Shown: one piece after another, positions 1 through 5,884 of the stretch
How the letters are laid out: every line of letters starts with the position of its first letter
Position numbering within the stretch: position 1 is the first letter of the stretch
NCBI GenBank assembly: GCA_020718525.1
Contig: DYRX01000078.1
Span: 1 to 13,863, forward strand
Source: Victivallis vadensis
Lineage (GTDB): Bacteria > Verrucomicrobiota > Lentisphaeria > Victivallales > GWF2-50-93
Reading direction: 5' to 3'
DNA length: 13,863 nucleotides
Position numbers and translations under genes: made by a program
The notes under the pieces: model-generated
Seen by the model: only the letters and a program-made list of their open reading frames with translations
What the model was told of the DNA's origin: nothing
Databases searched by the model: none

Positions 1-420
1 AGTGAATCTGCTAATTTCGCAAGAATCACAGGCGGTAGAATTGCTGACTTAGCAGAAATGGAAATCAAATCAGACGGTTATGTGATACATACGCTTGAAG
101 CGGCTCTCTGGTGCTGTCTTAATACCGGCAATTTCAAAGATGCCATCCTAAAAGCTGTGAACCTAGGGAGCGATACCGACACTGTCGGCGCAGTCGCAGG
201 CGGACTGGCCGGTTCATATTACGGAGTTAAGGAAATCCCTGAAAAATGGATTAGCACGTTGGTAAAGTCTGACGATCTGTGGAATTTCTGCGAAAAGCTT
301 GTAGGGATAGAGTCGGATCAACCTAAAAGTCTCACTCCCTGCTGTCCCGTGTCGTGCTCTAACAAAAAAAATGATAGTCGAGCGGAATCAGACGAAACTC
401 ATTATAAAAAGGAGAATTAG
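1..420 (+). CDS. ADP-ribosylglycohydrolase (DraG/ARH family), 3' part only
   Basis: The reading frame is open from base 1, so the gene starts outside the window; 139 C-terminal residues are visible. Around residues 46-75 of this fragment is the family's C-terminal signature: SDGYVIHTLEAALWC, then a run of Ala/Val, then NLGSDTDTVGAVAGGLAG. In DraG/ARH enzymes the GxDTDT aspartates bind the catalytic divalent metal ions. The family removes ADP-ribose from modified proteins or small molecules in the cytoplasm. After the conserved core there is a hydrophilic tail of about 40 residues with two nearby Cys pairs (TPCCPVSCS), which looks unconserved. The next gene begins one base after the stop, so the two are probably co-transcribed. 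Family assignment is firm; the substrate is unknown. Confidence 0.9.
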   Translation, partial: SESANFARITGGRIADLAEMEIKSDGYVIHTLEAALWCCLNTGNFKDAILKAVNLGSDTDTVGAVAGGLAGSYYGVKEIPEKWISTLVKSDDLWNFCEKLVGIESDQPKSLTPCCPVSCSNKKNDSRAESDETHYKKEN

Positions 421-421
421 C

Positions 422-607
422 ATGTCTGAAGCCTATTTTATTTCACCAAGAGGTAAGATCATCCCTGTTTTGCATGGGAAACACATAAAGCAAATTGATG
501 CCGACCCGCGATGTTTTGGATTGACGGATTCTTATATCGGTGAAATCATATATCATAATGAGGTGGCAAGCCGTGCTGACTGCCTAAAGGGGGCTGACCC
601 TTTTTAA
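422..607 (+). CDS. Small unrecognised protein (61 aa), possibly truncated
   Basis: The ATG at 422 is preceded by GGAG at 411-414 with 7 bases of spacing and lies one base after the stop of the ADP-ribosylglycohydrolase gene; this start is better than the in-frame ATG at 371, which lies inside that gene. The N-terminal 40 residues (SPRGKIIPV, then GKHI, then DADPRCFGLTDSYI) resemble the start of a scattered family of hypothetical proteins that, as I remember it, is longer (over 100 residues). Here the similarity fades after about residue 45 and the frame ends in KGADPF, whose codons also form the left arm of a hairpin. I infer a gene cut short by a rearrangement or a later insertion. Function unknown. 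Confidence 0.55.
   Translation: MSEAYFISPRGKIIPVLHGKHIKQIDADPRCFGLTDSYIGEIIYHNEVASRADCLKGADPF
586..605 (+). terminator. Possible intrinsic terminator overlapping the stop codon
   Basis: AAAGGGGG (586-593), loop CTGA, CCCTTTTT (598-605) can form an 8-bp stem with two G-U pairs and ends in five T. It overlaps the stop of the 61-residue gene. It could end the transcript of the first two genes, or it may be a piece of a dispersed palindrome. The stem is weak. Confidence 0.4.
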
Positions 608-747
608 TAAGTATAATAGCTTTATAATTAAGATGTTATGAATATATAAGTTGTAAAAGTGGCTGTTACGGCATTTAGGATTGGCTGGAGAAAATGCAGT
701 AAGCGGCTTTTTCTATCGGTCGGATTTATGATTCGCAAAACGAATCT

Positions 748-817
748 TTGGAGTGCCGGCGTGTGAGTGCCGCTTTAAGATTCCGGATTCAAAAGCGCGG
801 CTGACACCGCTCCGAAA
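748..817. repeat. Long imperfect palindrome, probable dispersed repeat
   Basis: The left arm (748-777) reads TTTGGAGTGCCGGCG then GTGTGAGTGCCGCTTT. The right arm (791-817) reads AAAAGCGCGGCTGACACC then GCTCCGAAA. The right arm is nearly the reverse complement of the left, with gaps, and a short centre contains GATTCCGGATTC. The TTTGGAGTGC...CGCTTT pattern recalls palindromes that occur many times between genes in PVC-type genomes; that link is from memory, not from a search. Confidence 0.5.
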
Positions 818-988
818 TATCGCGGCGTTATTTTGTTCAAGGAAAGGGACATCTATTTTTTACATTTGCAAAAAAAGAGCTGACACTAAATAAATGGAAT
901 TAACGGATTGAATTTAAGAGAGTTATACAGAATACAGAAATAGGGCAGATCAGGAAGGGGGTATTTCCCAAAAGTTGAACATTATCTC

Positions 989-1012
989 ACACGAAGACAC
1001 AAGCACACGAAG
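989..1012. repeat. Three 8-bp units (ACACGAAG type)
   Basis: ACACGAAG, ACACAAGC and ACACGAAG follow one another with an exact 8-bp period, preceded by ATTATCTC. Short tandem units of the type CACAAAG/CACGAAG are common as dispersed repeats in environmental bacterial genomes. No coding role is visible. Confidence 0.4.
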
Positions 1013-1283
1013 TAAGGAAAAATGTTGTGGGTGGGGATAACAATATGGTCGTTGTAAATTAACATATTGTCCATAAGTGATTTACTGCTTATAAATTATT
1101 AAACTTCTGTCGATATGCTAATATAATTTCAATGCCAGATATTTGAAATTAAGATTTCATAATCGAGCGAATGCAAAATCCGCCATTGTCCTGCCAGAAA
1201 TTTTCAGTCCATAGCTTGCATGCTCCTCCCGAATGACCTTAGCCACCGCACTGTCCTCTACTCCTACTCCAAAAAGTTAACTC

Positions 1284-1331
1284 GGAAAATGTCGTAAAAC
1301 ATTTCCCACAGGAATCAGCGACTGATTCCTG
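1284..1331 (-). terminator. Two adjacent hairpins downstream of metXW
   Basis: CAGGAATCAG (1309-1318) and CTGATTCCTG (1322-1331) form a perfect 10-bp stem with a 3-base loop. Directly beside it GGAAAATGT (1284-1292) and ACATTTCC form a second stem with one bulged base. On the minus strand they lie about 80 bases after the metW stop and are followed by a T-rich stretch (CTTTTT a few bases on), so they are a good candidate for the end of the metXW transcript. The T tract is not immediately adjacent, so termination or protection of the 3' end are both possible. Confidence 0.45.
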
Positions 1332-1412
1332 ATATAGTTTTTCAAGGAAAATGAATTCACAATTTGAATTTATTGAAATGAAAAACTATGGCTCATCAAT
1401 AAATTATTTGAA

Positions 1413-2624
1413 TCATATTTTTCTAAGTTTGAATACGCAGTTTTGCGCGAAGAAGTTGGGAAACTGCTCCGCCAGTATCGGGATTCCTGAGCTGTTGACT
1501 GGAATCTCATCGAGGATTGAAATGTTTCTGGATCGGCAGAGATCTCTGAAATCATTTATTGTTCCAAGATGGATGTTGGAAGTGCTGTACCAGGGGGATG
1601 GAAGACTTTCGCTGACAGGCATTCTGCCGTTCAAGAAAAGCTGGGACCAGATGCTCCAGTGCCCAAAATTGATCAGGCTTATCAGGACATTGTCGCCGAC
1701 GCGGATCATTTCCTCAAGCAGTTCGTCCGGATTTTTTATCGTCTGAAGCGTCTGGCTCAGAATGACGTAGTCGAAGGACTTGTCGGCAAAGTCGCTCAGT
1801 CCTTTGTTGAGGTCGCCATGGACCACAGGCACACTGGACGAGACGCATTTTTTTATCATTTCCTGGGATTTTTCAACCCCGCAGACAAAGGCGGACTTCT
1901 CCTTTTTCAGCTTGCTGAGAAGCGATCCGTCGCCACAGCCCAGATCAAGGACTTTCGCGTTTCTGGGGACAAGCTCGAATATCGTCTTGAGATCGGGTCT
2001 AAGCTCTTCTGACTGGGTCAGCAGAAACACGCAGTTTTTTGCAAATATATTGGAGGAAAATCTTCTAAAAAAGGAGCGCTCCAGTGATGGAATCGGCATT
2101 TCTCTCGCGATTTCCAGCCCCTTGCTGGCGCAGAGCTCTCTGAAGTCTTTGATTGTTCCCATGCGGATGTTCGATGTCTTGTACCATGGGGCTGAAAGAT
2201 TCTCGTTCACCGGCATTCTCCCTTTGAAAAGGAGATGCGACCATACGCTCCAATGTCCAAAATTGATCATGCTGATGAGGACTTTCTGTCCGACTCTGAA
2301 CATTTCGCCCAGAAGCTCGTCCGGATTTTTAATCGCCTGAAGCGTCTGGCTGAGAACGACATAATCGAAGGAGTCTGCGGAAAAATCCTTCAAGCCCTTG
2401 TTAAGATCGCAGTGGACGACAGGGATTCCATTTGATACGCATTCGAGTATCATCTTTTGGGACTTTTCGACTCCGCAGACAGCGGCGTCCTTTTCTATTT
2501 TCAGCTTGCGGAGCAATGAGGCGTCGCCGCATCCAAGGTCAAGCACCCTCATCTTCGCGGGGATCATCTCAAATATCGCCTGCAAATCGGGTCTGAGCGA
2601 CATTTTTGAGCTTAGATCAGGCAT
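1413..2624 (-). CDS. metW: Tandem-duplicated MetW-type SAM-dependent methyltransferase
   Basis: Two complete MetW domains lie head to tail in one 403-residue chain: about residues 10-200 and 208-403. A normal MetW is about 200 residues. Each half starts LRPDL and carries the class I SAM-binding motif VLDLGCGD, then VCGVEKSQ, then VVLSQTLQ or VILSQTLQ, then NPDELL, INFGHWS, GRMPV and PWY(K/S)TSNI. Over 169 ungapped positions I count about 115 identities between halves. MetW is encoded next to metX in many bacteria and takes part in methionine synthesis with it, probably by aiding or controlling MetX; its chemistry is not settled. The ATG at 2624 has AGGA 8 bases upstream and overlaps the end of metX by 8 bp, so translation is likely coupled. 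Both SAM motifs are intact; the first half has CDASLL-type changes (Ala after GCGD, HCDLNKG instead of HGDLNKG). Confidence 0.9.
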   Translation of the reverse strand: MPDLSSKMSLRPDLQAIFEMIPAKMRVLDLGCGDASLLRKLKIEKDAAVCGVEKSQKMILECVSNGIPVVHCDLNKGLKDFSADSFDYVVLSQTLQAIKNPDELLGEMFRVGQKVLISMINFGHWSVWSHLLFKGRMPVNENLSAPWYKTSNIRMGTIKDFRELCASKGLEIAREMPIPSLERSFFRRFSSNIFAKNCVFLLTQSEELRPDLKTIFELVPRNAKVLDLGCGDGSLLSKLKKEKSAFVCGVEKSQEMIKKCVSSSVPVVHGDLNKGLSDFADKSFDYVILSQTLQTIKNPDELLEEMIRVGDNVLISLINFGHWSIWSQLFLNGRMPVSESLPSPWYSTSNIHLGTINDFRDLCRSRNISILDEIPVNSSGIPILAEQFPNFFAQNCVFKLRKI

Positions 2625-3885
2625 TTCTCGATTCCTGGAGTCTGTTTCTGAGAAAATCCGAGACGAGCGGCGACATGACTTTTGAAATTATCCTGTCCTC
2701 GTCATTGGTCATTTTCCCTTCGTCAATCAGAAAGGAGTCGTGCCCCCATTTCGATTTGATTTCGCAGTATGACACATCAATCAGATTGCGTCTCAGCGCC
2801 TTCACAATCAGCCTGGACTGGGATGGTGGGAAGAGCCAGTCGGACGAGAAGGAAATGACCAGAAACGGGGACTTCGTGTTTTTGAACGCATCCATAAGTC
2901 CTTGGAGCATTTTCTCCTCATTGCTGTGGTTTCCGCCGGAGAGATCGAAGTAGTCCATCGCCCTTGTTATATAGAGATAGCTGTTCGCGTCAAACCTCCC
3001 GACAAAATTGCTTCCCTGCCTTTCCAGATAGCTTTCTATCTTGAAATTGCGGTCGAAATTGAAGCTGAAATCCTTGCGTTCATGAAGATCGCGACCGAAT
3101 TTTATCCCCATGGACTCTTCGCTCAAATAAGTGATGTGGCCAAGCATTCTTGCTATGCCCAGACCGTGGGCCGGCTGTTTCTCGTCGTAGTCGCCGTTGT
3201 TCCAGGCAGGATCCCTCCTTATCGCTTCGCGGCCAACCCAGTTGAAGGCGATTGACTGGGGTGAAAGGCAGGATGTCGTAGCTATCGGAATAATGCTCCC
3301 AACGCATTCGGGATAGGAGACCGCCCACTGCAAGGCCTGCATGCCGCCCATAGAGCCTCCGCTCATCGAGAGCCATTTTTTTATCCCGAGCATCTTCATG
3401 AGCCTGTGCTGGGCGCTTACCATGTCAGATATGGTGATCACAGGAAAAGACAAATTGTATTTTTGCCCGGTTGCAGGATCAATCGAGCGCGGCCCCGTCG
3501 AGCCACTGCATCCGCCAAGAACATTACTGCATACAATGAAATATTTGTCCGTATCGAATGCTTTTCCGGGACCTATCATACTGCTCCACCAGCCCGGCTT
3601 GCCTCTGGCAGGCTGAGCGGACGGAGAATCGGGCGATTCTGCAGGATGGTAGCCGGCGGCGTGCGCATCCCCACTCAATGCATGCAAAATCAGTATGGCA
3701 TTGTCACCGCGCTCCGACAGGACTCCATATGTCTCATACTGTATTTCGACCGACCTCAGAGATCGCCCGCATTCGAGGGGCAGAGCATCCTCTTCGGCAT
3801 CTCCAAGCCTGAAAAGCTTTGGACGGACTATCTGCAAATCCGACTCGATGGAGACAGACTTTTCCTTTTCCATATTCTCTTTCAT
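2617..3885 (-). CDS. metX: Homoserine O-acyltransferase (MetX family)
   Basis: This cytoplasmic alpha/beta-hydrolase enzyme transfers an acyl group (acetyl in most MetX, succinyl in some) from acyl-CoA to the hydroxyl of L-homoserine, the first committed step of methionine synthesis. The 422 residues show LILHALSGDAHAAG near 65-78, PGWWSSMIGPGKAFDT near 97-112, SNVLGGCSGSTGP near 120-132, the nucleophile elbow GGSMGGMQ with Ser178, and the acid and base of the triad, Asp349 (SSDWLFPP) and His382 (GHDSF). It is about 40 residues longer than typical, mostly at the N terminus. The ATG at 3885 has AAGGAA 6 bases upstream; ATG at 3873 is an alternative. The substrate acyl group cannot be told from the sequence by eye. 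A short leader frame ends two bases before the start, which suggests control at the level of translation. Confidence 0.95.
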   Translation of the reverse strand: MKENMEKEKSVSIESDLQIVRPKLFRLGDAEEDALPLECGRSLRSVEIQYETYGVLSERGDNAILILHALSGDAHAAGYHPAESPDSPSAQPARGKPGWWSSMIGPGKAFDTDKYFIVCSNVLGGCSGSTGPRSIDPATGQKYNLSFPVITISDMVSAQHRLMKMLGIKKWLSMSGGSMGGMQALQWAVSYPECVGSIIPIATTSCLSPQSIAFNWVGREAIRRDPAWNNGDYDEKQPAHGLGIARMLGHITYLSEESMGIKFGRDLHERKDFSFNFDRNFKIESYLERQGSNFVGRFDANSYLYITRAMDYFDLSGGNHSNEEKMLQGLMDAFKNTKSPFLVISFSSDWLFPPSQSRLIVKALRRNLIDVSYCEIKSKWGHDSFLIDEGKMTNDEDRIISKVMSPLVSDFLRNRLQESRNA

Positions 3886-3887
3886 TA

Positions 3888-3920
3888 TTATTTCCTTCGC
3901 CGGAGCAGACAGACAGCCAT
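3888..3920 (-). CDS. Possible 10-residue leader peptide of metX
   Basis: Frame MAVCLLRRRK followed by TAA. Its ATG has a near-perfect Shine-Dalgarno sequence, AGGAGGG, 10 bases upstream, stronger than that of metX. Its stop is separated from the metX ATG by two bases (TAA TA ATG), a layout expected when one frame feeds ribosomes to the next. It contains one Cys codon and no Met codon after the start, so classic attenuation by methionine codons is unlikely. Existence is inferred from the site and spacing only. Confidence 0.4.
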   Translation of the reverse strand: MAVCLLRRRK

Positions 3921-3986
3921 GCTGAAGCGTCCCTCCTGGGCGGAAACGAAAAAAGCCGCAAGACTTCAGCTACGTCAAAGGAGGAA
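3921..3986 (-). promoter_or_regulatory. Structured metX leader with competing pairings around a ribosome binding site
   Basis: Read on the minus strand, UUCCUCCU (3986-3979) can pair over 8 bp (one G-U) with AGGAGGGA (3937-3930), which is the leader frame's ribosome binding site. GCUGAAG (3970-3964) can pair perfectly with CUUCAGC (3927-3921), which ends at the leader ATG. Between the latter arms GCGG (3959-3956) faces CCGC (3943-3940). The two main helices interleave, so they form either a pseudoknot or, more likely given linkers of 8, 26 and 2 bases, two exclusive states. I cannot match it to the SAM-I or SAM-II consensus. A TTGACA lies at 4026-4021 on the same strand, with no clear -10 element behind it. 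Confidence 0.35.
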
Positions 3987-4064
3987 CGATACATCCCGAG
4001 TTTTTTTTTTCAAGATATATTGTCAAAGGACTCTCAATCCGCTGGAAAATCTTAAATTGAGAGT

Positions 4065-4094
4065 TATAATCGTGTTAATCCGCTGTTTGCGGAT
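4065..4094 (+). promoter_or_regulatory. Candidate promoter and operator for the RAM-domain gene
   Basis: A perfect TATAAT at 4065-4070 is followed at 4078-4094 by the inverted repeat ATCCGC-TGTTT-GCGGAT, centred near the expected transcription start. No convincing -35 hexamer is present, which would fit activator-dependent or regulated use. The repeat could be an operator or a 5' hairpin of the transcript. It also lies between the divergent metX and RAM-domain genes. Confidence 0.4.
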
Positions 4095-4213
4095 GTTGCG
4101 ATGAAAACGACTGCCGCAGAGACGGGTTTTAGCGCGAATCCACTCGGTGGGCCGTCGTTGAGTCGCTTTTCAAATCTCAGAAAATCAACCCAAAACTGAA
4201 AGGAAGGCAAACG

Positions 4214-4489
4214 ATGATGACGGCAATAGTCCTTATCAACGTCAACCGCCCCGAACTCAACAATGTCATCAACAAGATAATGGACATCGAGGGCGTGACC
4301 GAAGTTTACGCGATAGCCGGCGAGTATGATCTTGCCGCCATCATAAGGGTGAAGGACAACAACACTCTTTCTGAAATAGTCGCCGACAAAATGCCTCATC
4401 AGATCAGCGGAATAGTGCGCACGAAGACCCTCATCTCCCTAAAGTCCTACTCCAATTTCGATTTGAATAAAATATTTTCATCGAAGTGA
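4214..4489 (+). CDS. Stand-alone Lrp/AsnC ligand-binding (RAM) domain protein
   Basis: The 91 residues correspond to the C-terminal alpha-beta domain of Lrp/AsnC regulators: AIVLINVNRPELNNVINKI, then VTEVYAIAGEYDLAAIIRVKD, then ISGIVRTKTLISLKSYS. The DNA-binding helix-turn-helix that normally precedes this domain is absent, and no remnant of it is visible upstream. Stand-alone domains of this kind are known; they assemble through the beta sheets and bind amino acids or similar effectors at subunit interfaces. AAGGAAGG ends about 7 bases before the ATG; ATG at 4217 is also possible. It is divergent from metX, so a link to amino-acid sensing is plausible but not shown. Family call is firm, role unknown. 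Confidence 0.85.
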   Translation: MMTAIVLINVNRPELNNVINKIMDIEGVTEVYAIAGEYDLAAIIRVKDNNTLSEIVADKMPHQISGIVRTKTLISLKSYSNFDLNKIFSSK

Positions 4490-4542
4490 TTTGTTTTTTT
4501 CAGATTTGATGTTACCTTAGTCGCTTTAACGGCGATTAAGAA

Positions 4543-4627
4543 GCTCGGGTGGCGGAACTGGCAGACGCGCATGTTTGAGGGGCATGTGCCGCAAGGCGTG
4601 AGGGTTCGAGTCCCTCCTCGAGCACCA
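4543..4627 (+). tRNA. tRNA-Leu (anticodon GAG)
   Basis: The acceptor arms GCTCGGG and CTCGAGC pair fully with one G-U. The D arm is GGCGGAACTGGCAGACGC-like as in class II leucine tRNAs. The anticodon stem CATGT/GCATG encloses the loop TTGAGGG, giving GAG, which reads CUC and CUU. A long variable arm (TGCCGCAAGGCGT) is followed by the T arm GAGGG-TTCGAGT-CCCTC and an encoded CCA. The 3' A at 4627 is directly followed by the ATG of the next gene. Confidence 0.96.
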
Positions 4628-5248
4628 ATGCAGATGCTCTACAAAAATATTCTTAAACACGCAATTGACTTCGCTGTCTCCGCTCTTGCGGTGTTCTTGC
4701 TTTCTCCAATCATAGTCCTCGCCGCCGTCTCAGTCAAGCTAAGCTCAAAAGGTCCAGCCTTCTTTGTTCAAAGACGAATGGGCAAGAACGGCAAGCCTTT
4801 CAGTCTATACAAATTCAGGTCAATGACCGTTGATCTACCCGCTCAGAGCACAGGCTTCGAACCTGGAAGCACGAAAAGAATCACTCCGATTGGAGCATTC
4901 CTGAGAAAAACAAAAATTGACGAACTGCCACAGCTCTTCAATGTCCTTGCCGGGGACATGTCCCTCGTTGGTCCAAGGCCAGAAGTCGAAAAGTATGTCG
5001 CTCTATTTCCTGAACGATGGAAAAAAATTCTTTCCGTCCGTCCAGGAATCACGGACAACGCCTCGATCCTCTTCCGCAACGAAGAGGAGATTCTCTCGAA
5101 GTCTACAGACCCGCATCAGACATATCTCGAAGAAATCATGCCAAAGAAACTCGAGCTTTACGAGACATACCTTGACAATGTGAGCTTCCTCGGCGATATG
5201 GGAATAATCGCAAGGACAGTCAGTACGCTTATTTTCCGTCAAGGCTGA
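4628..5248 (+). CDS. Polyprenol-phosphate sugar-1-phosphate transferase (bacterial sugar transferase family)
   Basis: Small membrane-anchored phosphoglycosyl transferase of the PglC/WcaJ class (206 residues, like single-domain PglC). It starts surface polysaccharide or glycoprotein glycan assembly by moving a sugar-1-phosphate from a UDP-sugar to undecaprenyl phosphate at the inner membrane. It shows one hydrophobic re-entrant segment (about residues 12-36), KGPAFFVQRRMGKNGKPF (41-58), YKFRSM, the catalytic Asp-Glu pair in KIDELPQ (98-99), then DMSLVGPRPE (110-119) and RPGITDNASI. The family start (MLYK...FD) falls at 4628 or 4634, immediately after the tRNA CCA, and no ribosome binding site precedes it; the in-frame ATG at 4571 lies inside the tRNA. 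No other glycan genes are beside it. Confidence 0.93.
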   Translation: MQMLYKNILKHAIDFAVSALAVFLLSPIIVLAAVSVKLSSKGPAFFVQRRMGKNGKPFSLYKFRSMTVDLPAQSTGFEPGSTKRITPIGAFLRKTKIDELPQLFNVLAGDMSLVGPRPEVEKYVALFPERWKKILSVRPGITDNASILFRNEEEILSKSTDPHQTYLEEIMPKKLELYETYLDNVSFLGDMGIIARTVSTLIFRQG

Positions 5249-5251
5249 CGG
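5236..5251 (+). terminator. Short hairpin at the end of the sugar transferase gene
   Basis: CCGTC-AAGGCT-GACGG makes a 5-bp stem that overlaps the stop codon. No T tract follows, so its role as a terminator is doubtful. Confidence 0.25.
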
Positions 5252-5305
5252 CAATTTGTGCTATAATCCGGCAAAAGTAGGCTTTGAGTTTATGCCAGCA
5301 GACGC

Positions 5306-5704
5306 TTAAATTGTTAAAAACCGGACGAAAGGAATGTCGGCGGGGGGGAAATTCAAGCTAGGCAGGGTTTCTAGGGCGACCCACTTGAATGCCTGTCCCT
5401 CGTTTGGACGAATGCTGGAAACGCTATGAAGGGCGAAAGATCGGAAAAATCGGAGGATGATTTTCCTGTCTTTGCATTCGTGGCAGGATCGGAATATTTC
5501 GTCGAGAACGACTATTTCAAGAGAAATTTCTTCTCTGATCTCTCTGGCAAGGCACTGATGCGGCGTTTCCCCGCAGTGCGCCTTGCCTCCGGGAAATTCC
5601 CAGAGTCCGGCAAAATCTTTTCCAGCAGGTCTTGTGCAGACAAGGACCTTTCCTTCGGCTCTTGTCACTGCGGCAAAGACTTCCAGAGTTTTTATTGAGT
5701 CCAT
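5306..5704 (-). CDS. NUDIX hydrolase (MutT-like)
   Basis: 132 residues with a Nudix box: Gly40, Glu46, then REIREEI at 54-60, which matches Gx5Ex7REUxEE; the usual Gly after EEx is Ser here. The upstream FAGLWEFPGGK and N-terminal VFAAVTRAEGKVLVCTRP are typical of MutT-type enzymes that cleave 8-oxo-dGTP or other nucleoside diphosphate derivatives to the monophosphate form. It is cytoplasmic. The gene is convergent with the sugar transferase gene and divergent from the PHP gene. Only a weak GAGAT precedes the ATG at 5704. Sanitation of oxidised nucleotides is the best guess; other NUDIX substrates are possible. Confidence 0.9.
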   Translation of the reverse strand: MDSIKTLEVFAAVTRAEGKVLVCTRPAGKDFAGLWEFPGGKAHCGETPHQCLAREIREEISLEIVVLDEIFRSCHECKDRKIILRFFRSFALHSVSSIRPNEGQAFKWVALETLPSLNFPPADIPFVRFLTI

Positions 5705-5884
5705 GCTTATCTCATTGAATCAAGTTTGCTTTCATAGAAAGGCATAGAATATATTGTAAATTCAGAAATTTGGAATCCCCAAGTGTCAATAATTACTCAT
5801 GAAGATGGCATTTCCGCTTGAAAAATAGCGTTTGCGCATCAGCTTTCTGCTCATGTCTGATTGGGATATTATTTAGGAACAAAA

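Larger units (their letters stand above)
608..1412. other. Gene-poor region of about 800 bp with repeat-like pieces
   Basis: I see no credible gene here on either strand: stops are frequent in all frames and no frame shows a recognisable family. The base composition is more A+T-rich than the flanking genes. It holds an imperfect palindrome (748-817), an 8-bp-period repeat (989-1012), an 8-bp inverted repeat ACAATATG/CATATTGT (1040-1047 and 1063-1070, loop 15 bases) and two neighbouring hairpins (1284-1331). This looks like a landing zone for small repeats between an accessory gene pair and the metXW unit. Confidence 0.6.

Noticed and set aside
608..1412. CRISPR array or small RNA gene in the gene-poor region
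   Set aside because: No regularly spaced repeats beyond three 8-bp units, and no tRNA-like or known RNA fold could be recognised.
1351..2953. Several plus-strand open frames of 60-190 codons over metW and metX
   Set aside because: They are complements of the two strongly conserved minus-strand genes and show no family motifs of their own.
3921..4020. SAM-I or SAM-II riboswitch in front of metX
   Set aside because: The conserved cores of these families are not present; only a structured leader is supported.
4101..4199. 32-codon plus-strand frame (MKTTAAETG...) before the RAM-domain gene
   Set aside because: No ribosome binding site and no recognisable motif; it lies in the probable 5' leader. 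A leader peptide cannot be excluded.
4571..4627. Longer start for the sugar transferase at 4571
   Set aside because: That stretch is the anticodon and T arm of the tRNA-Leu; the protein family starts at 4628 or 4634.
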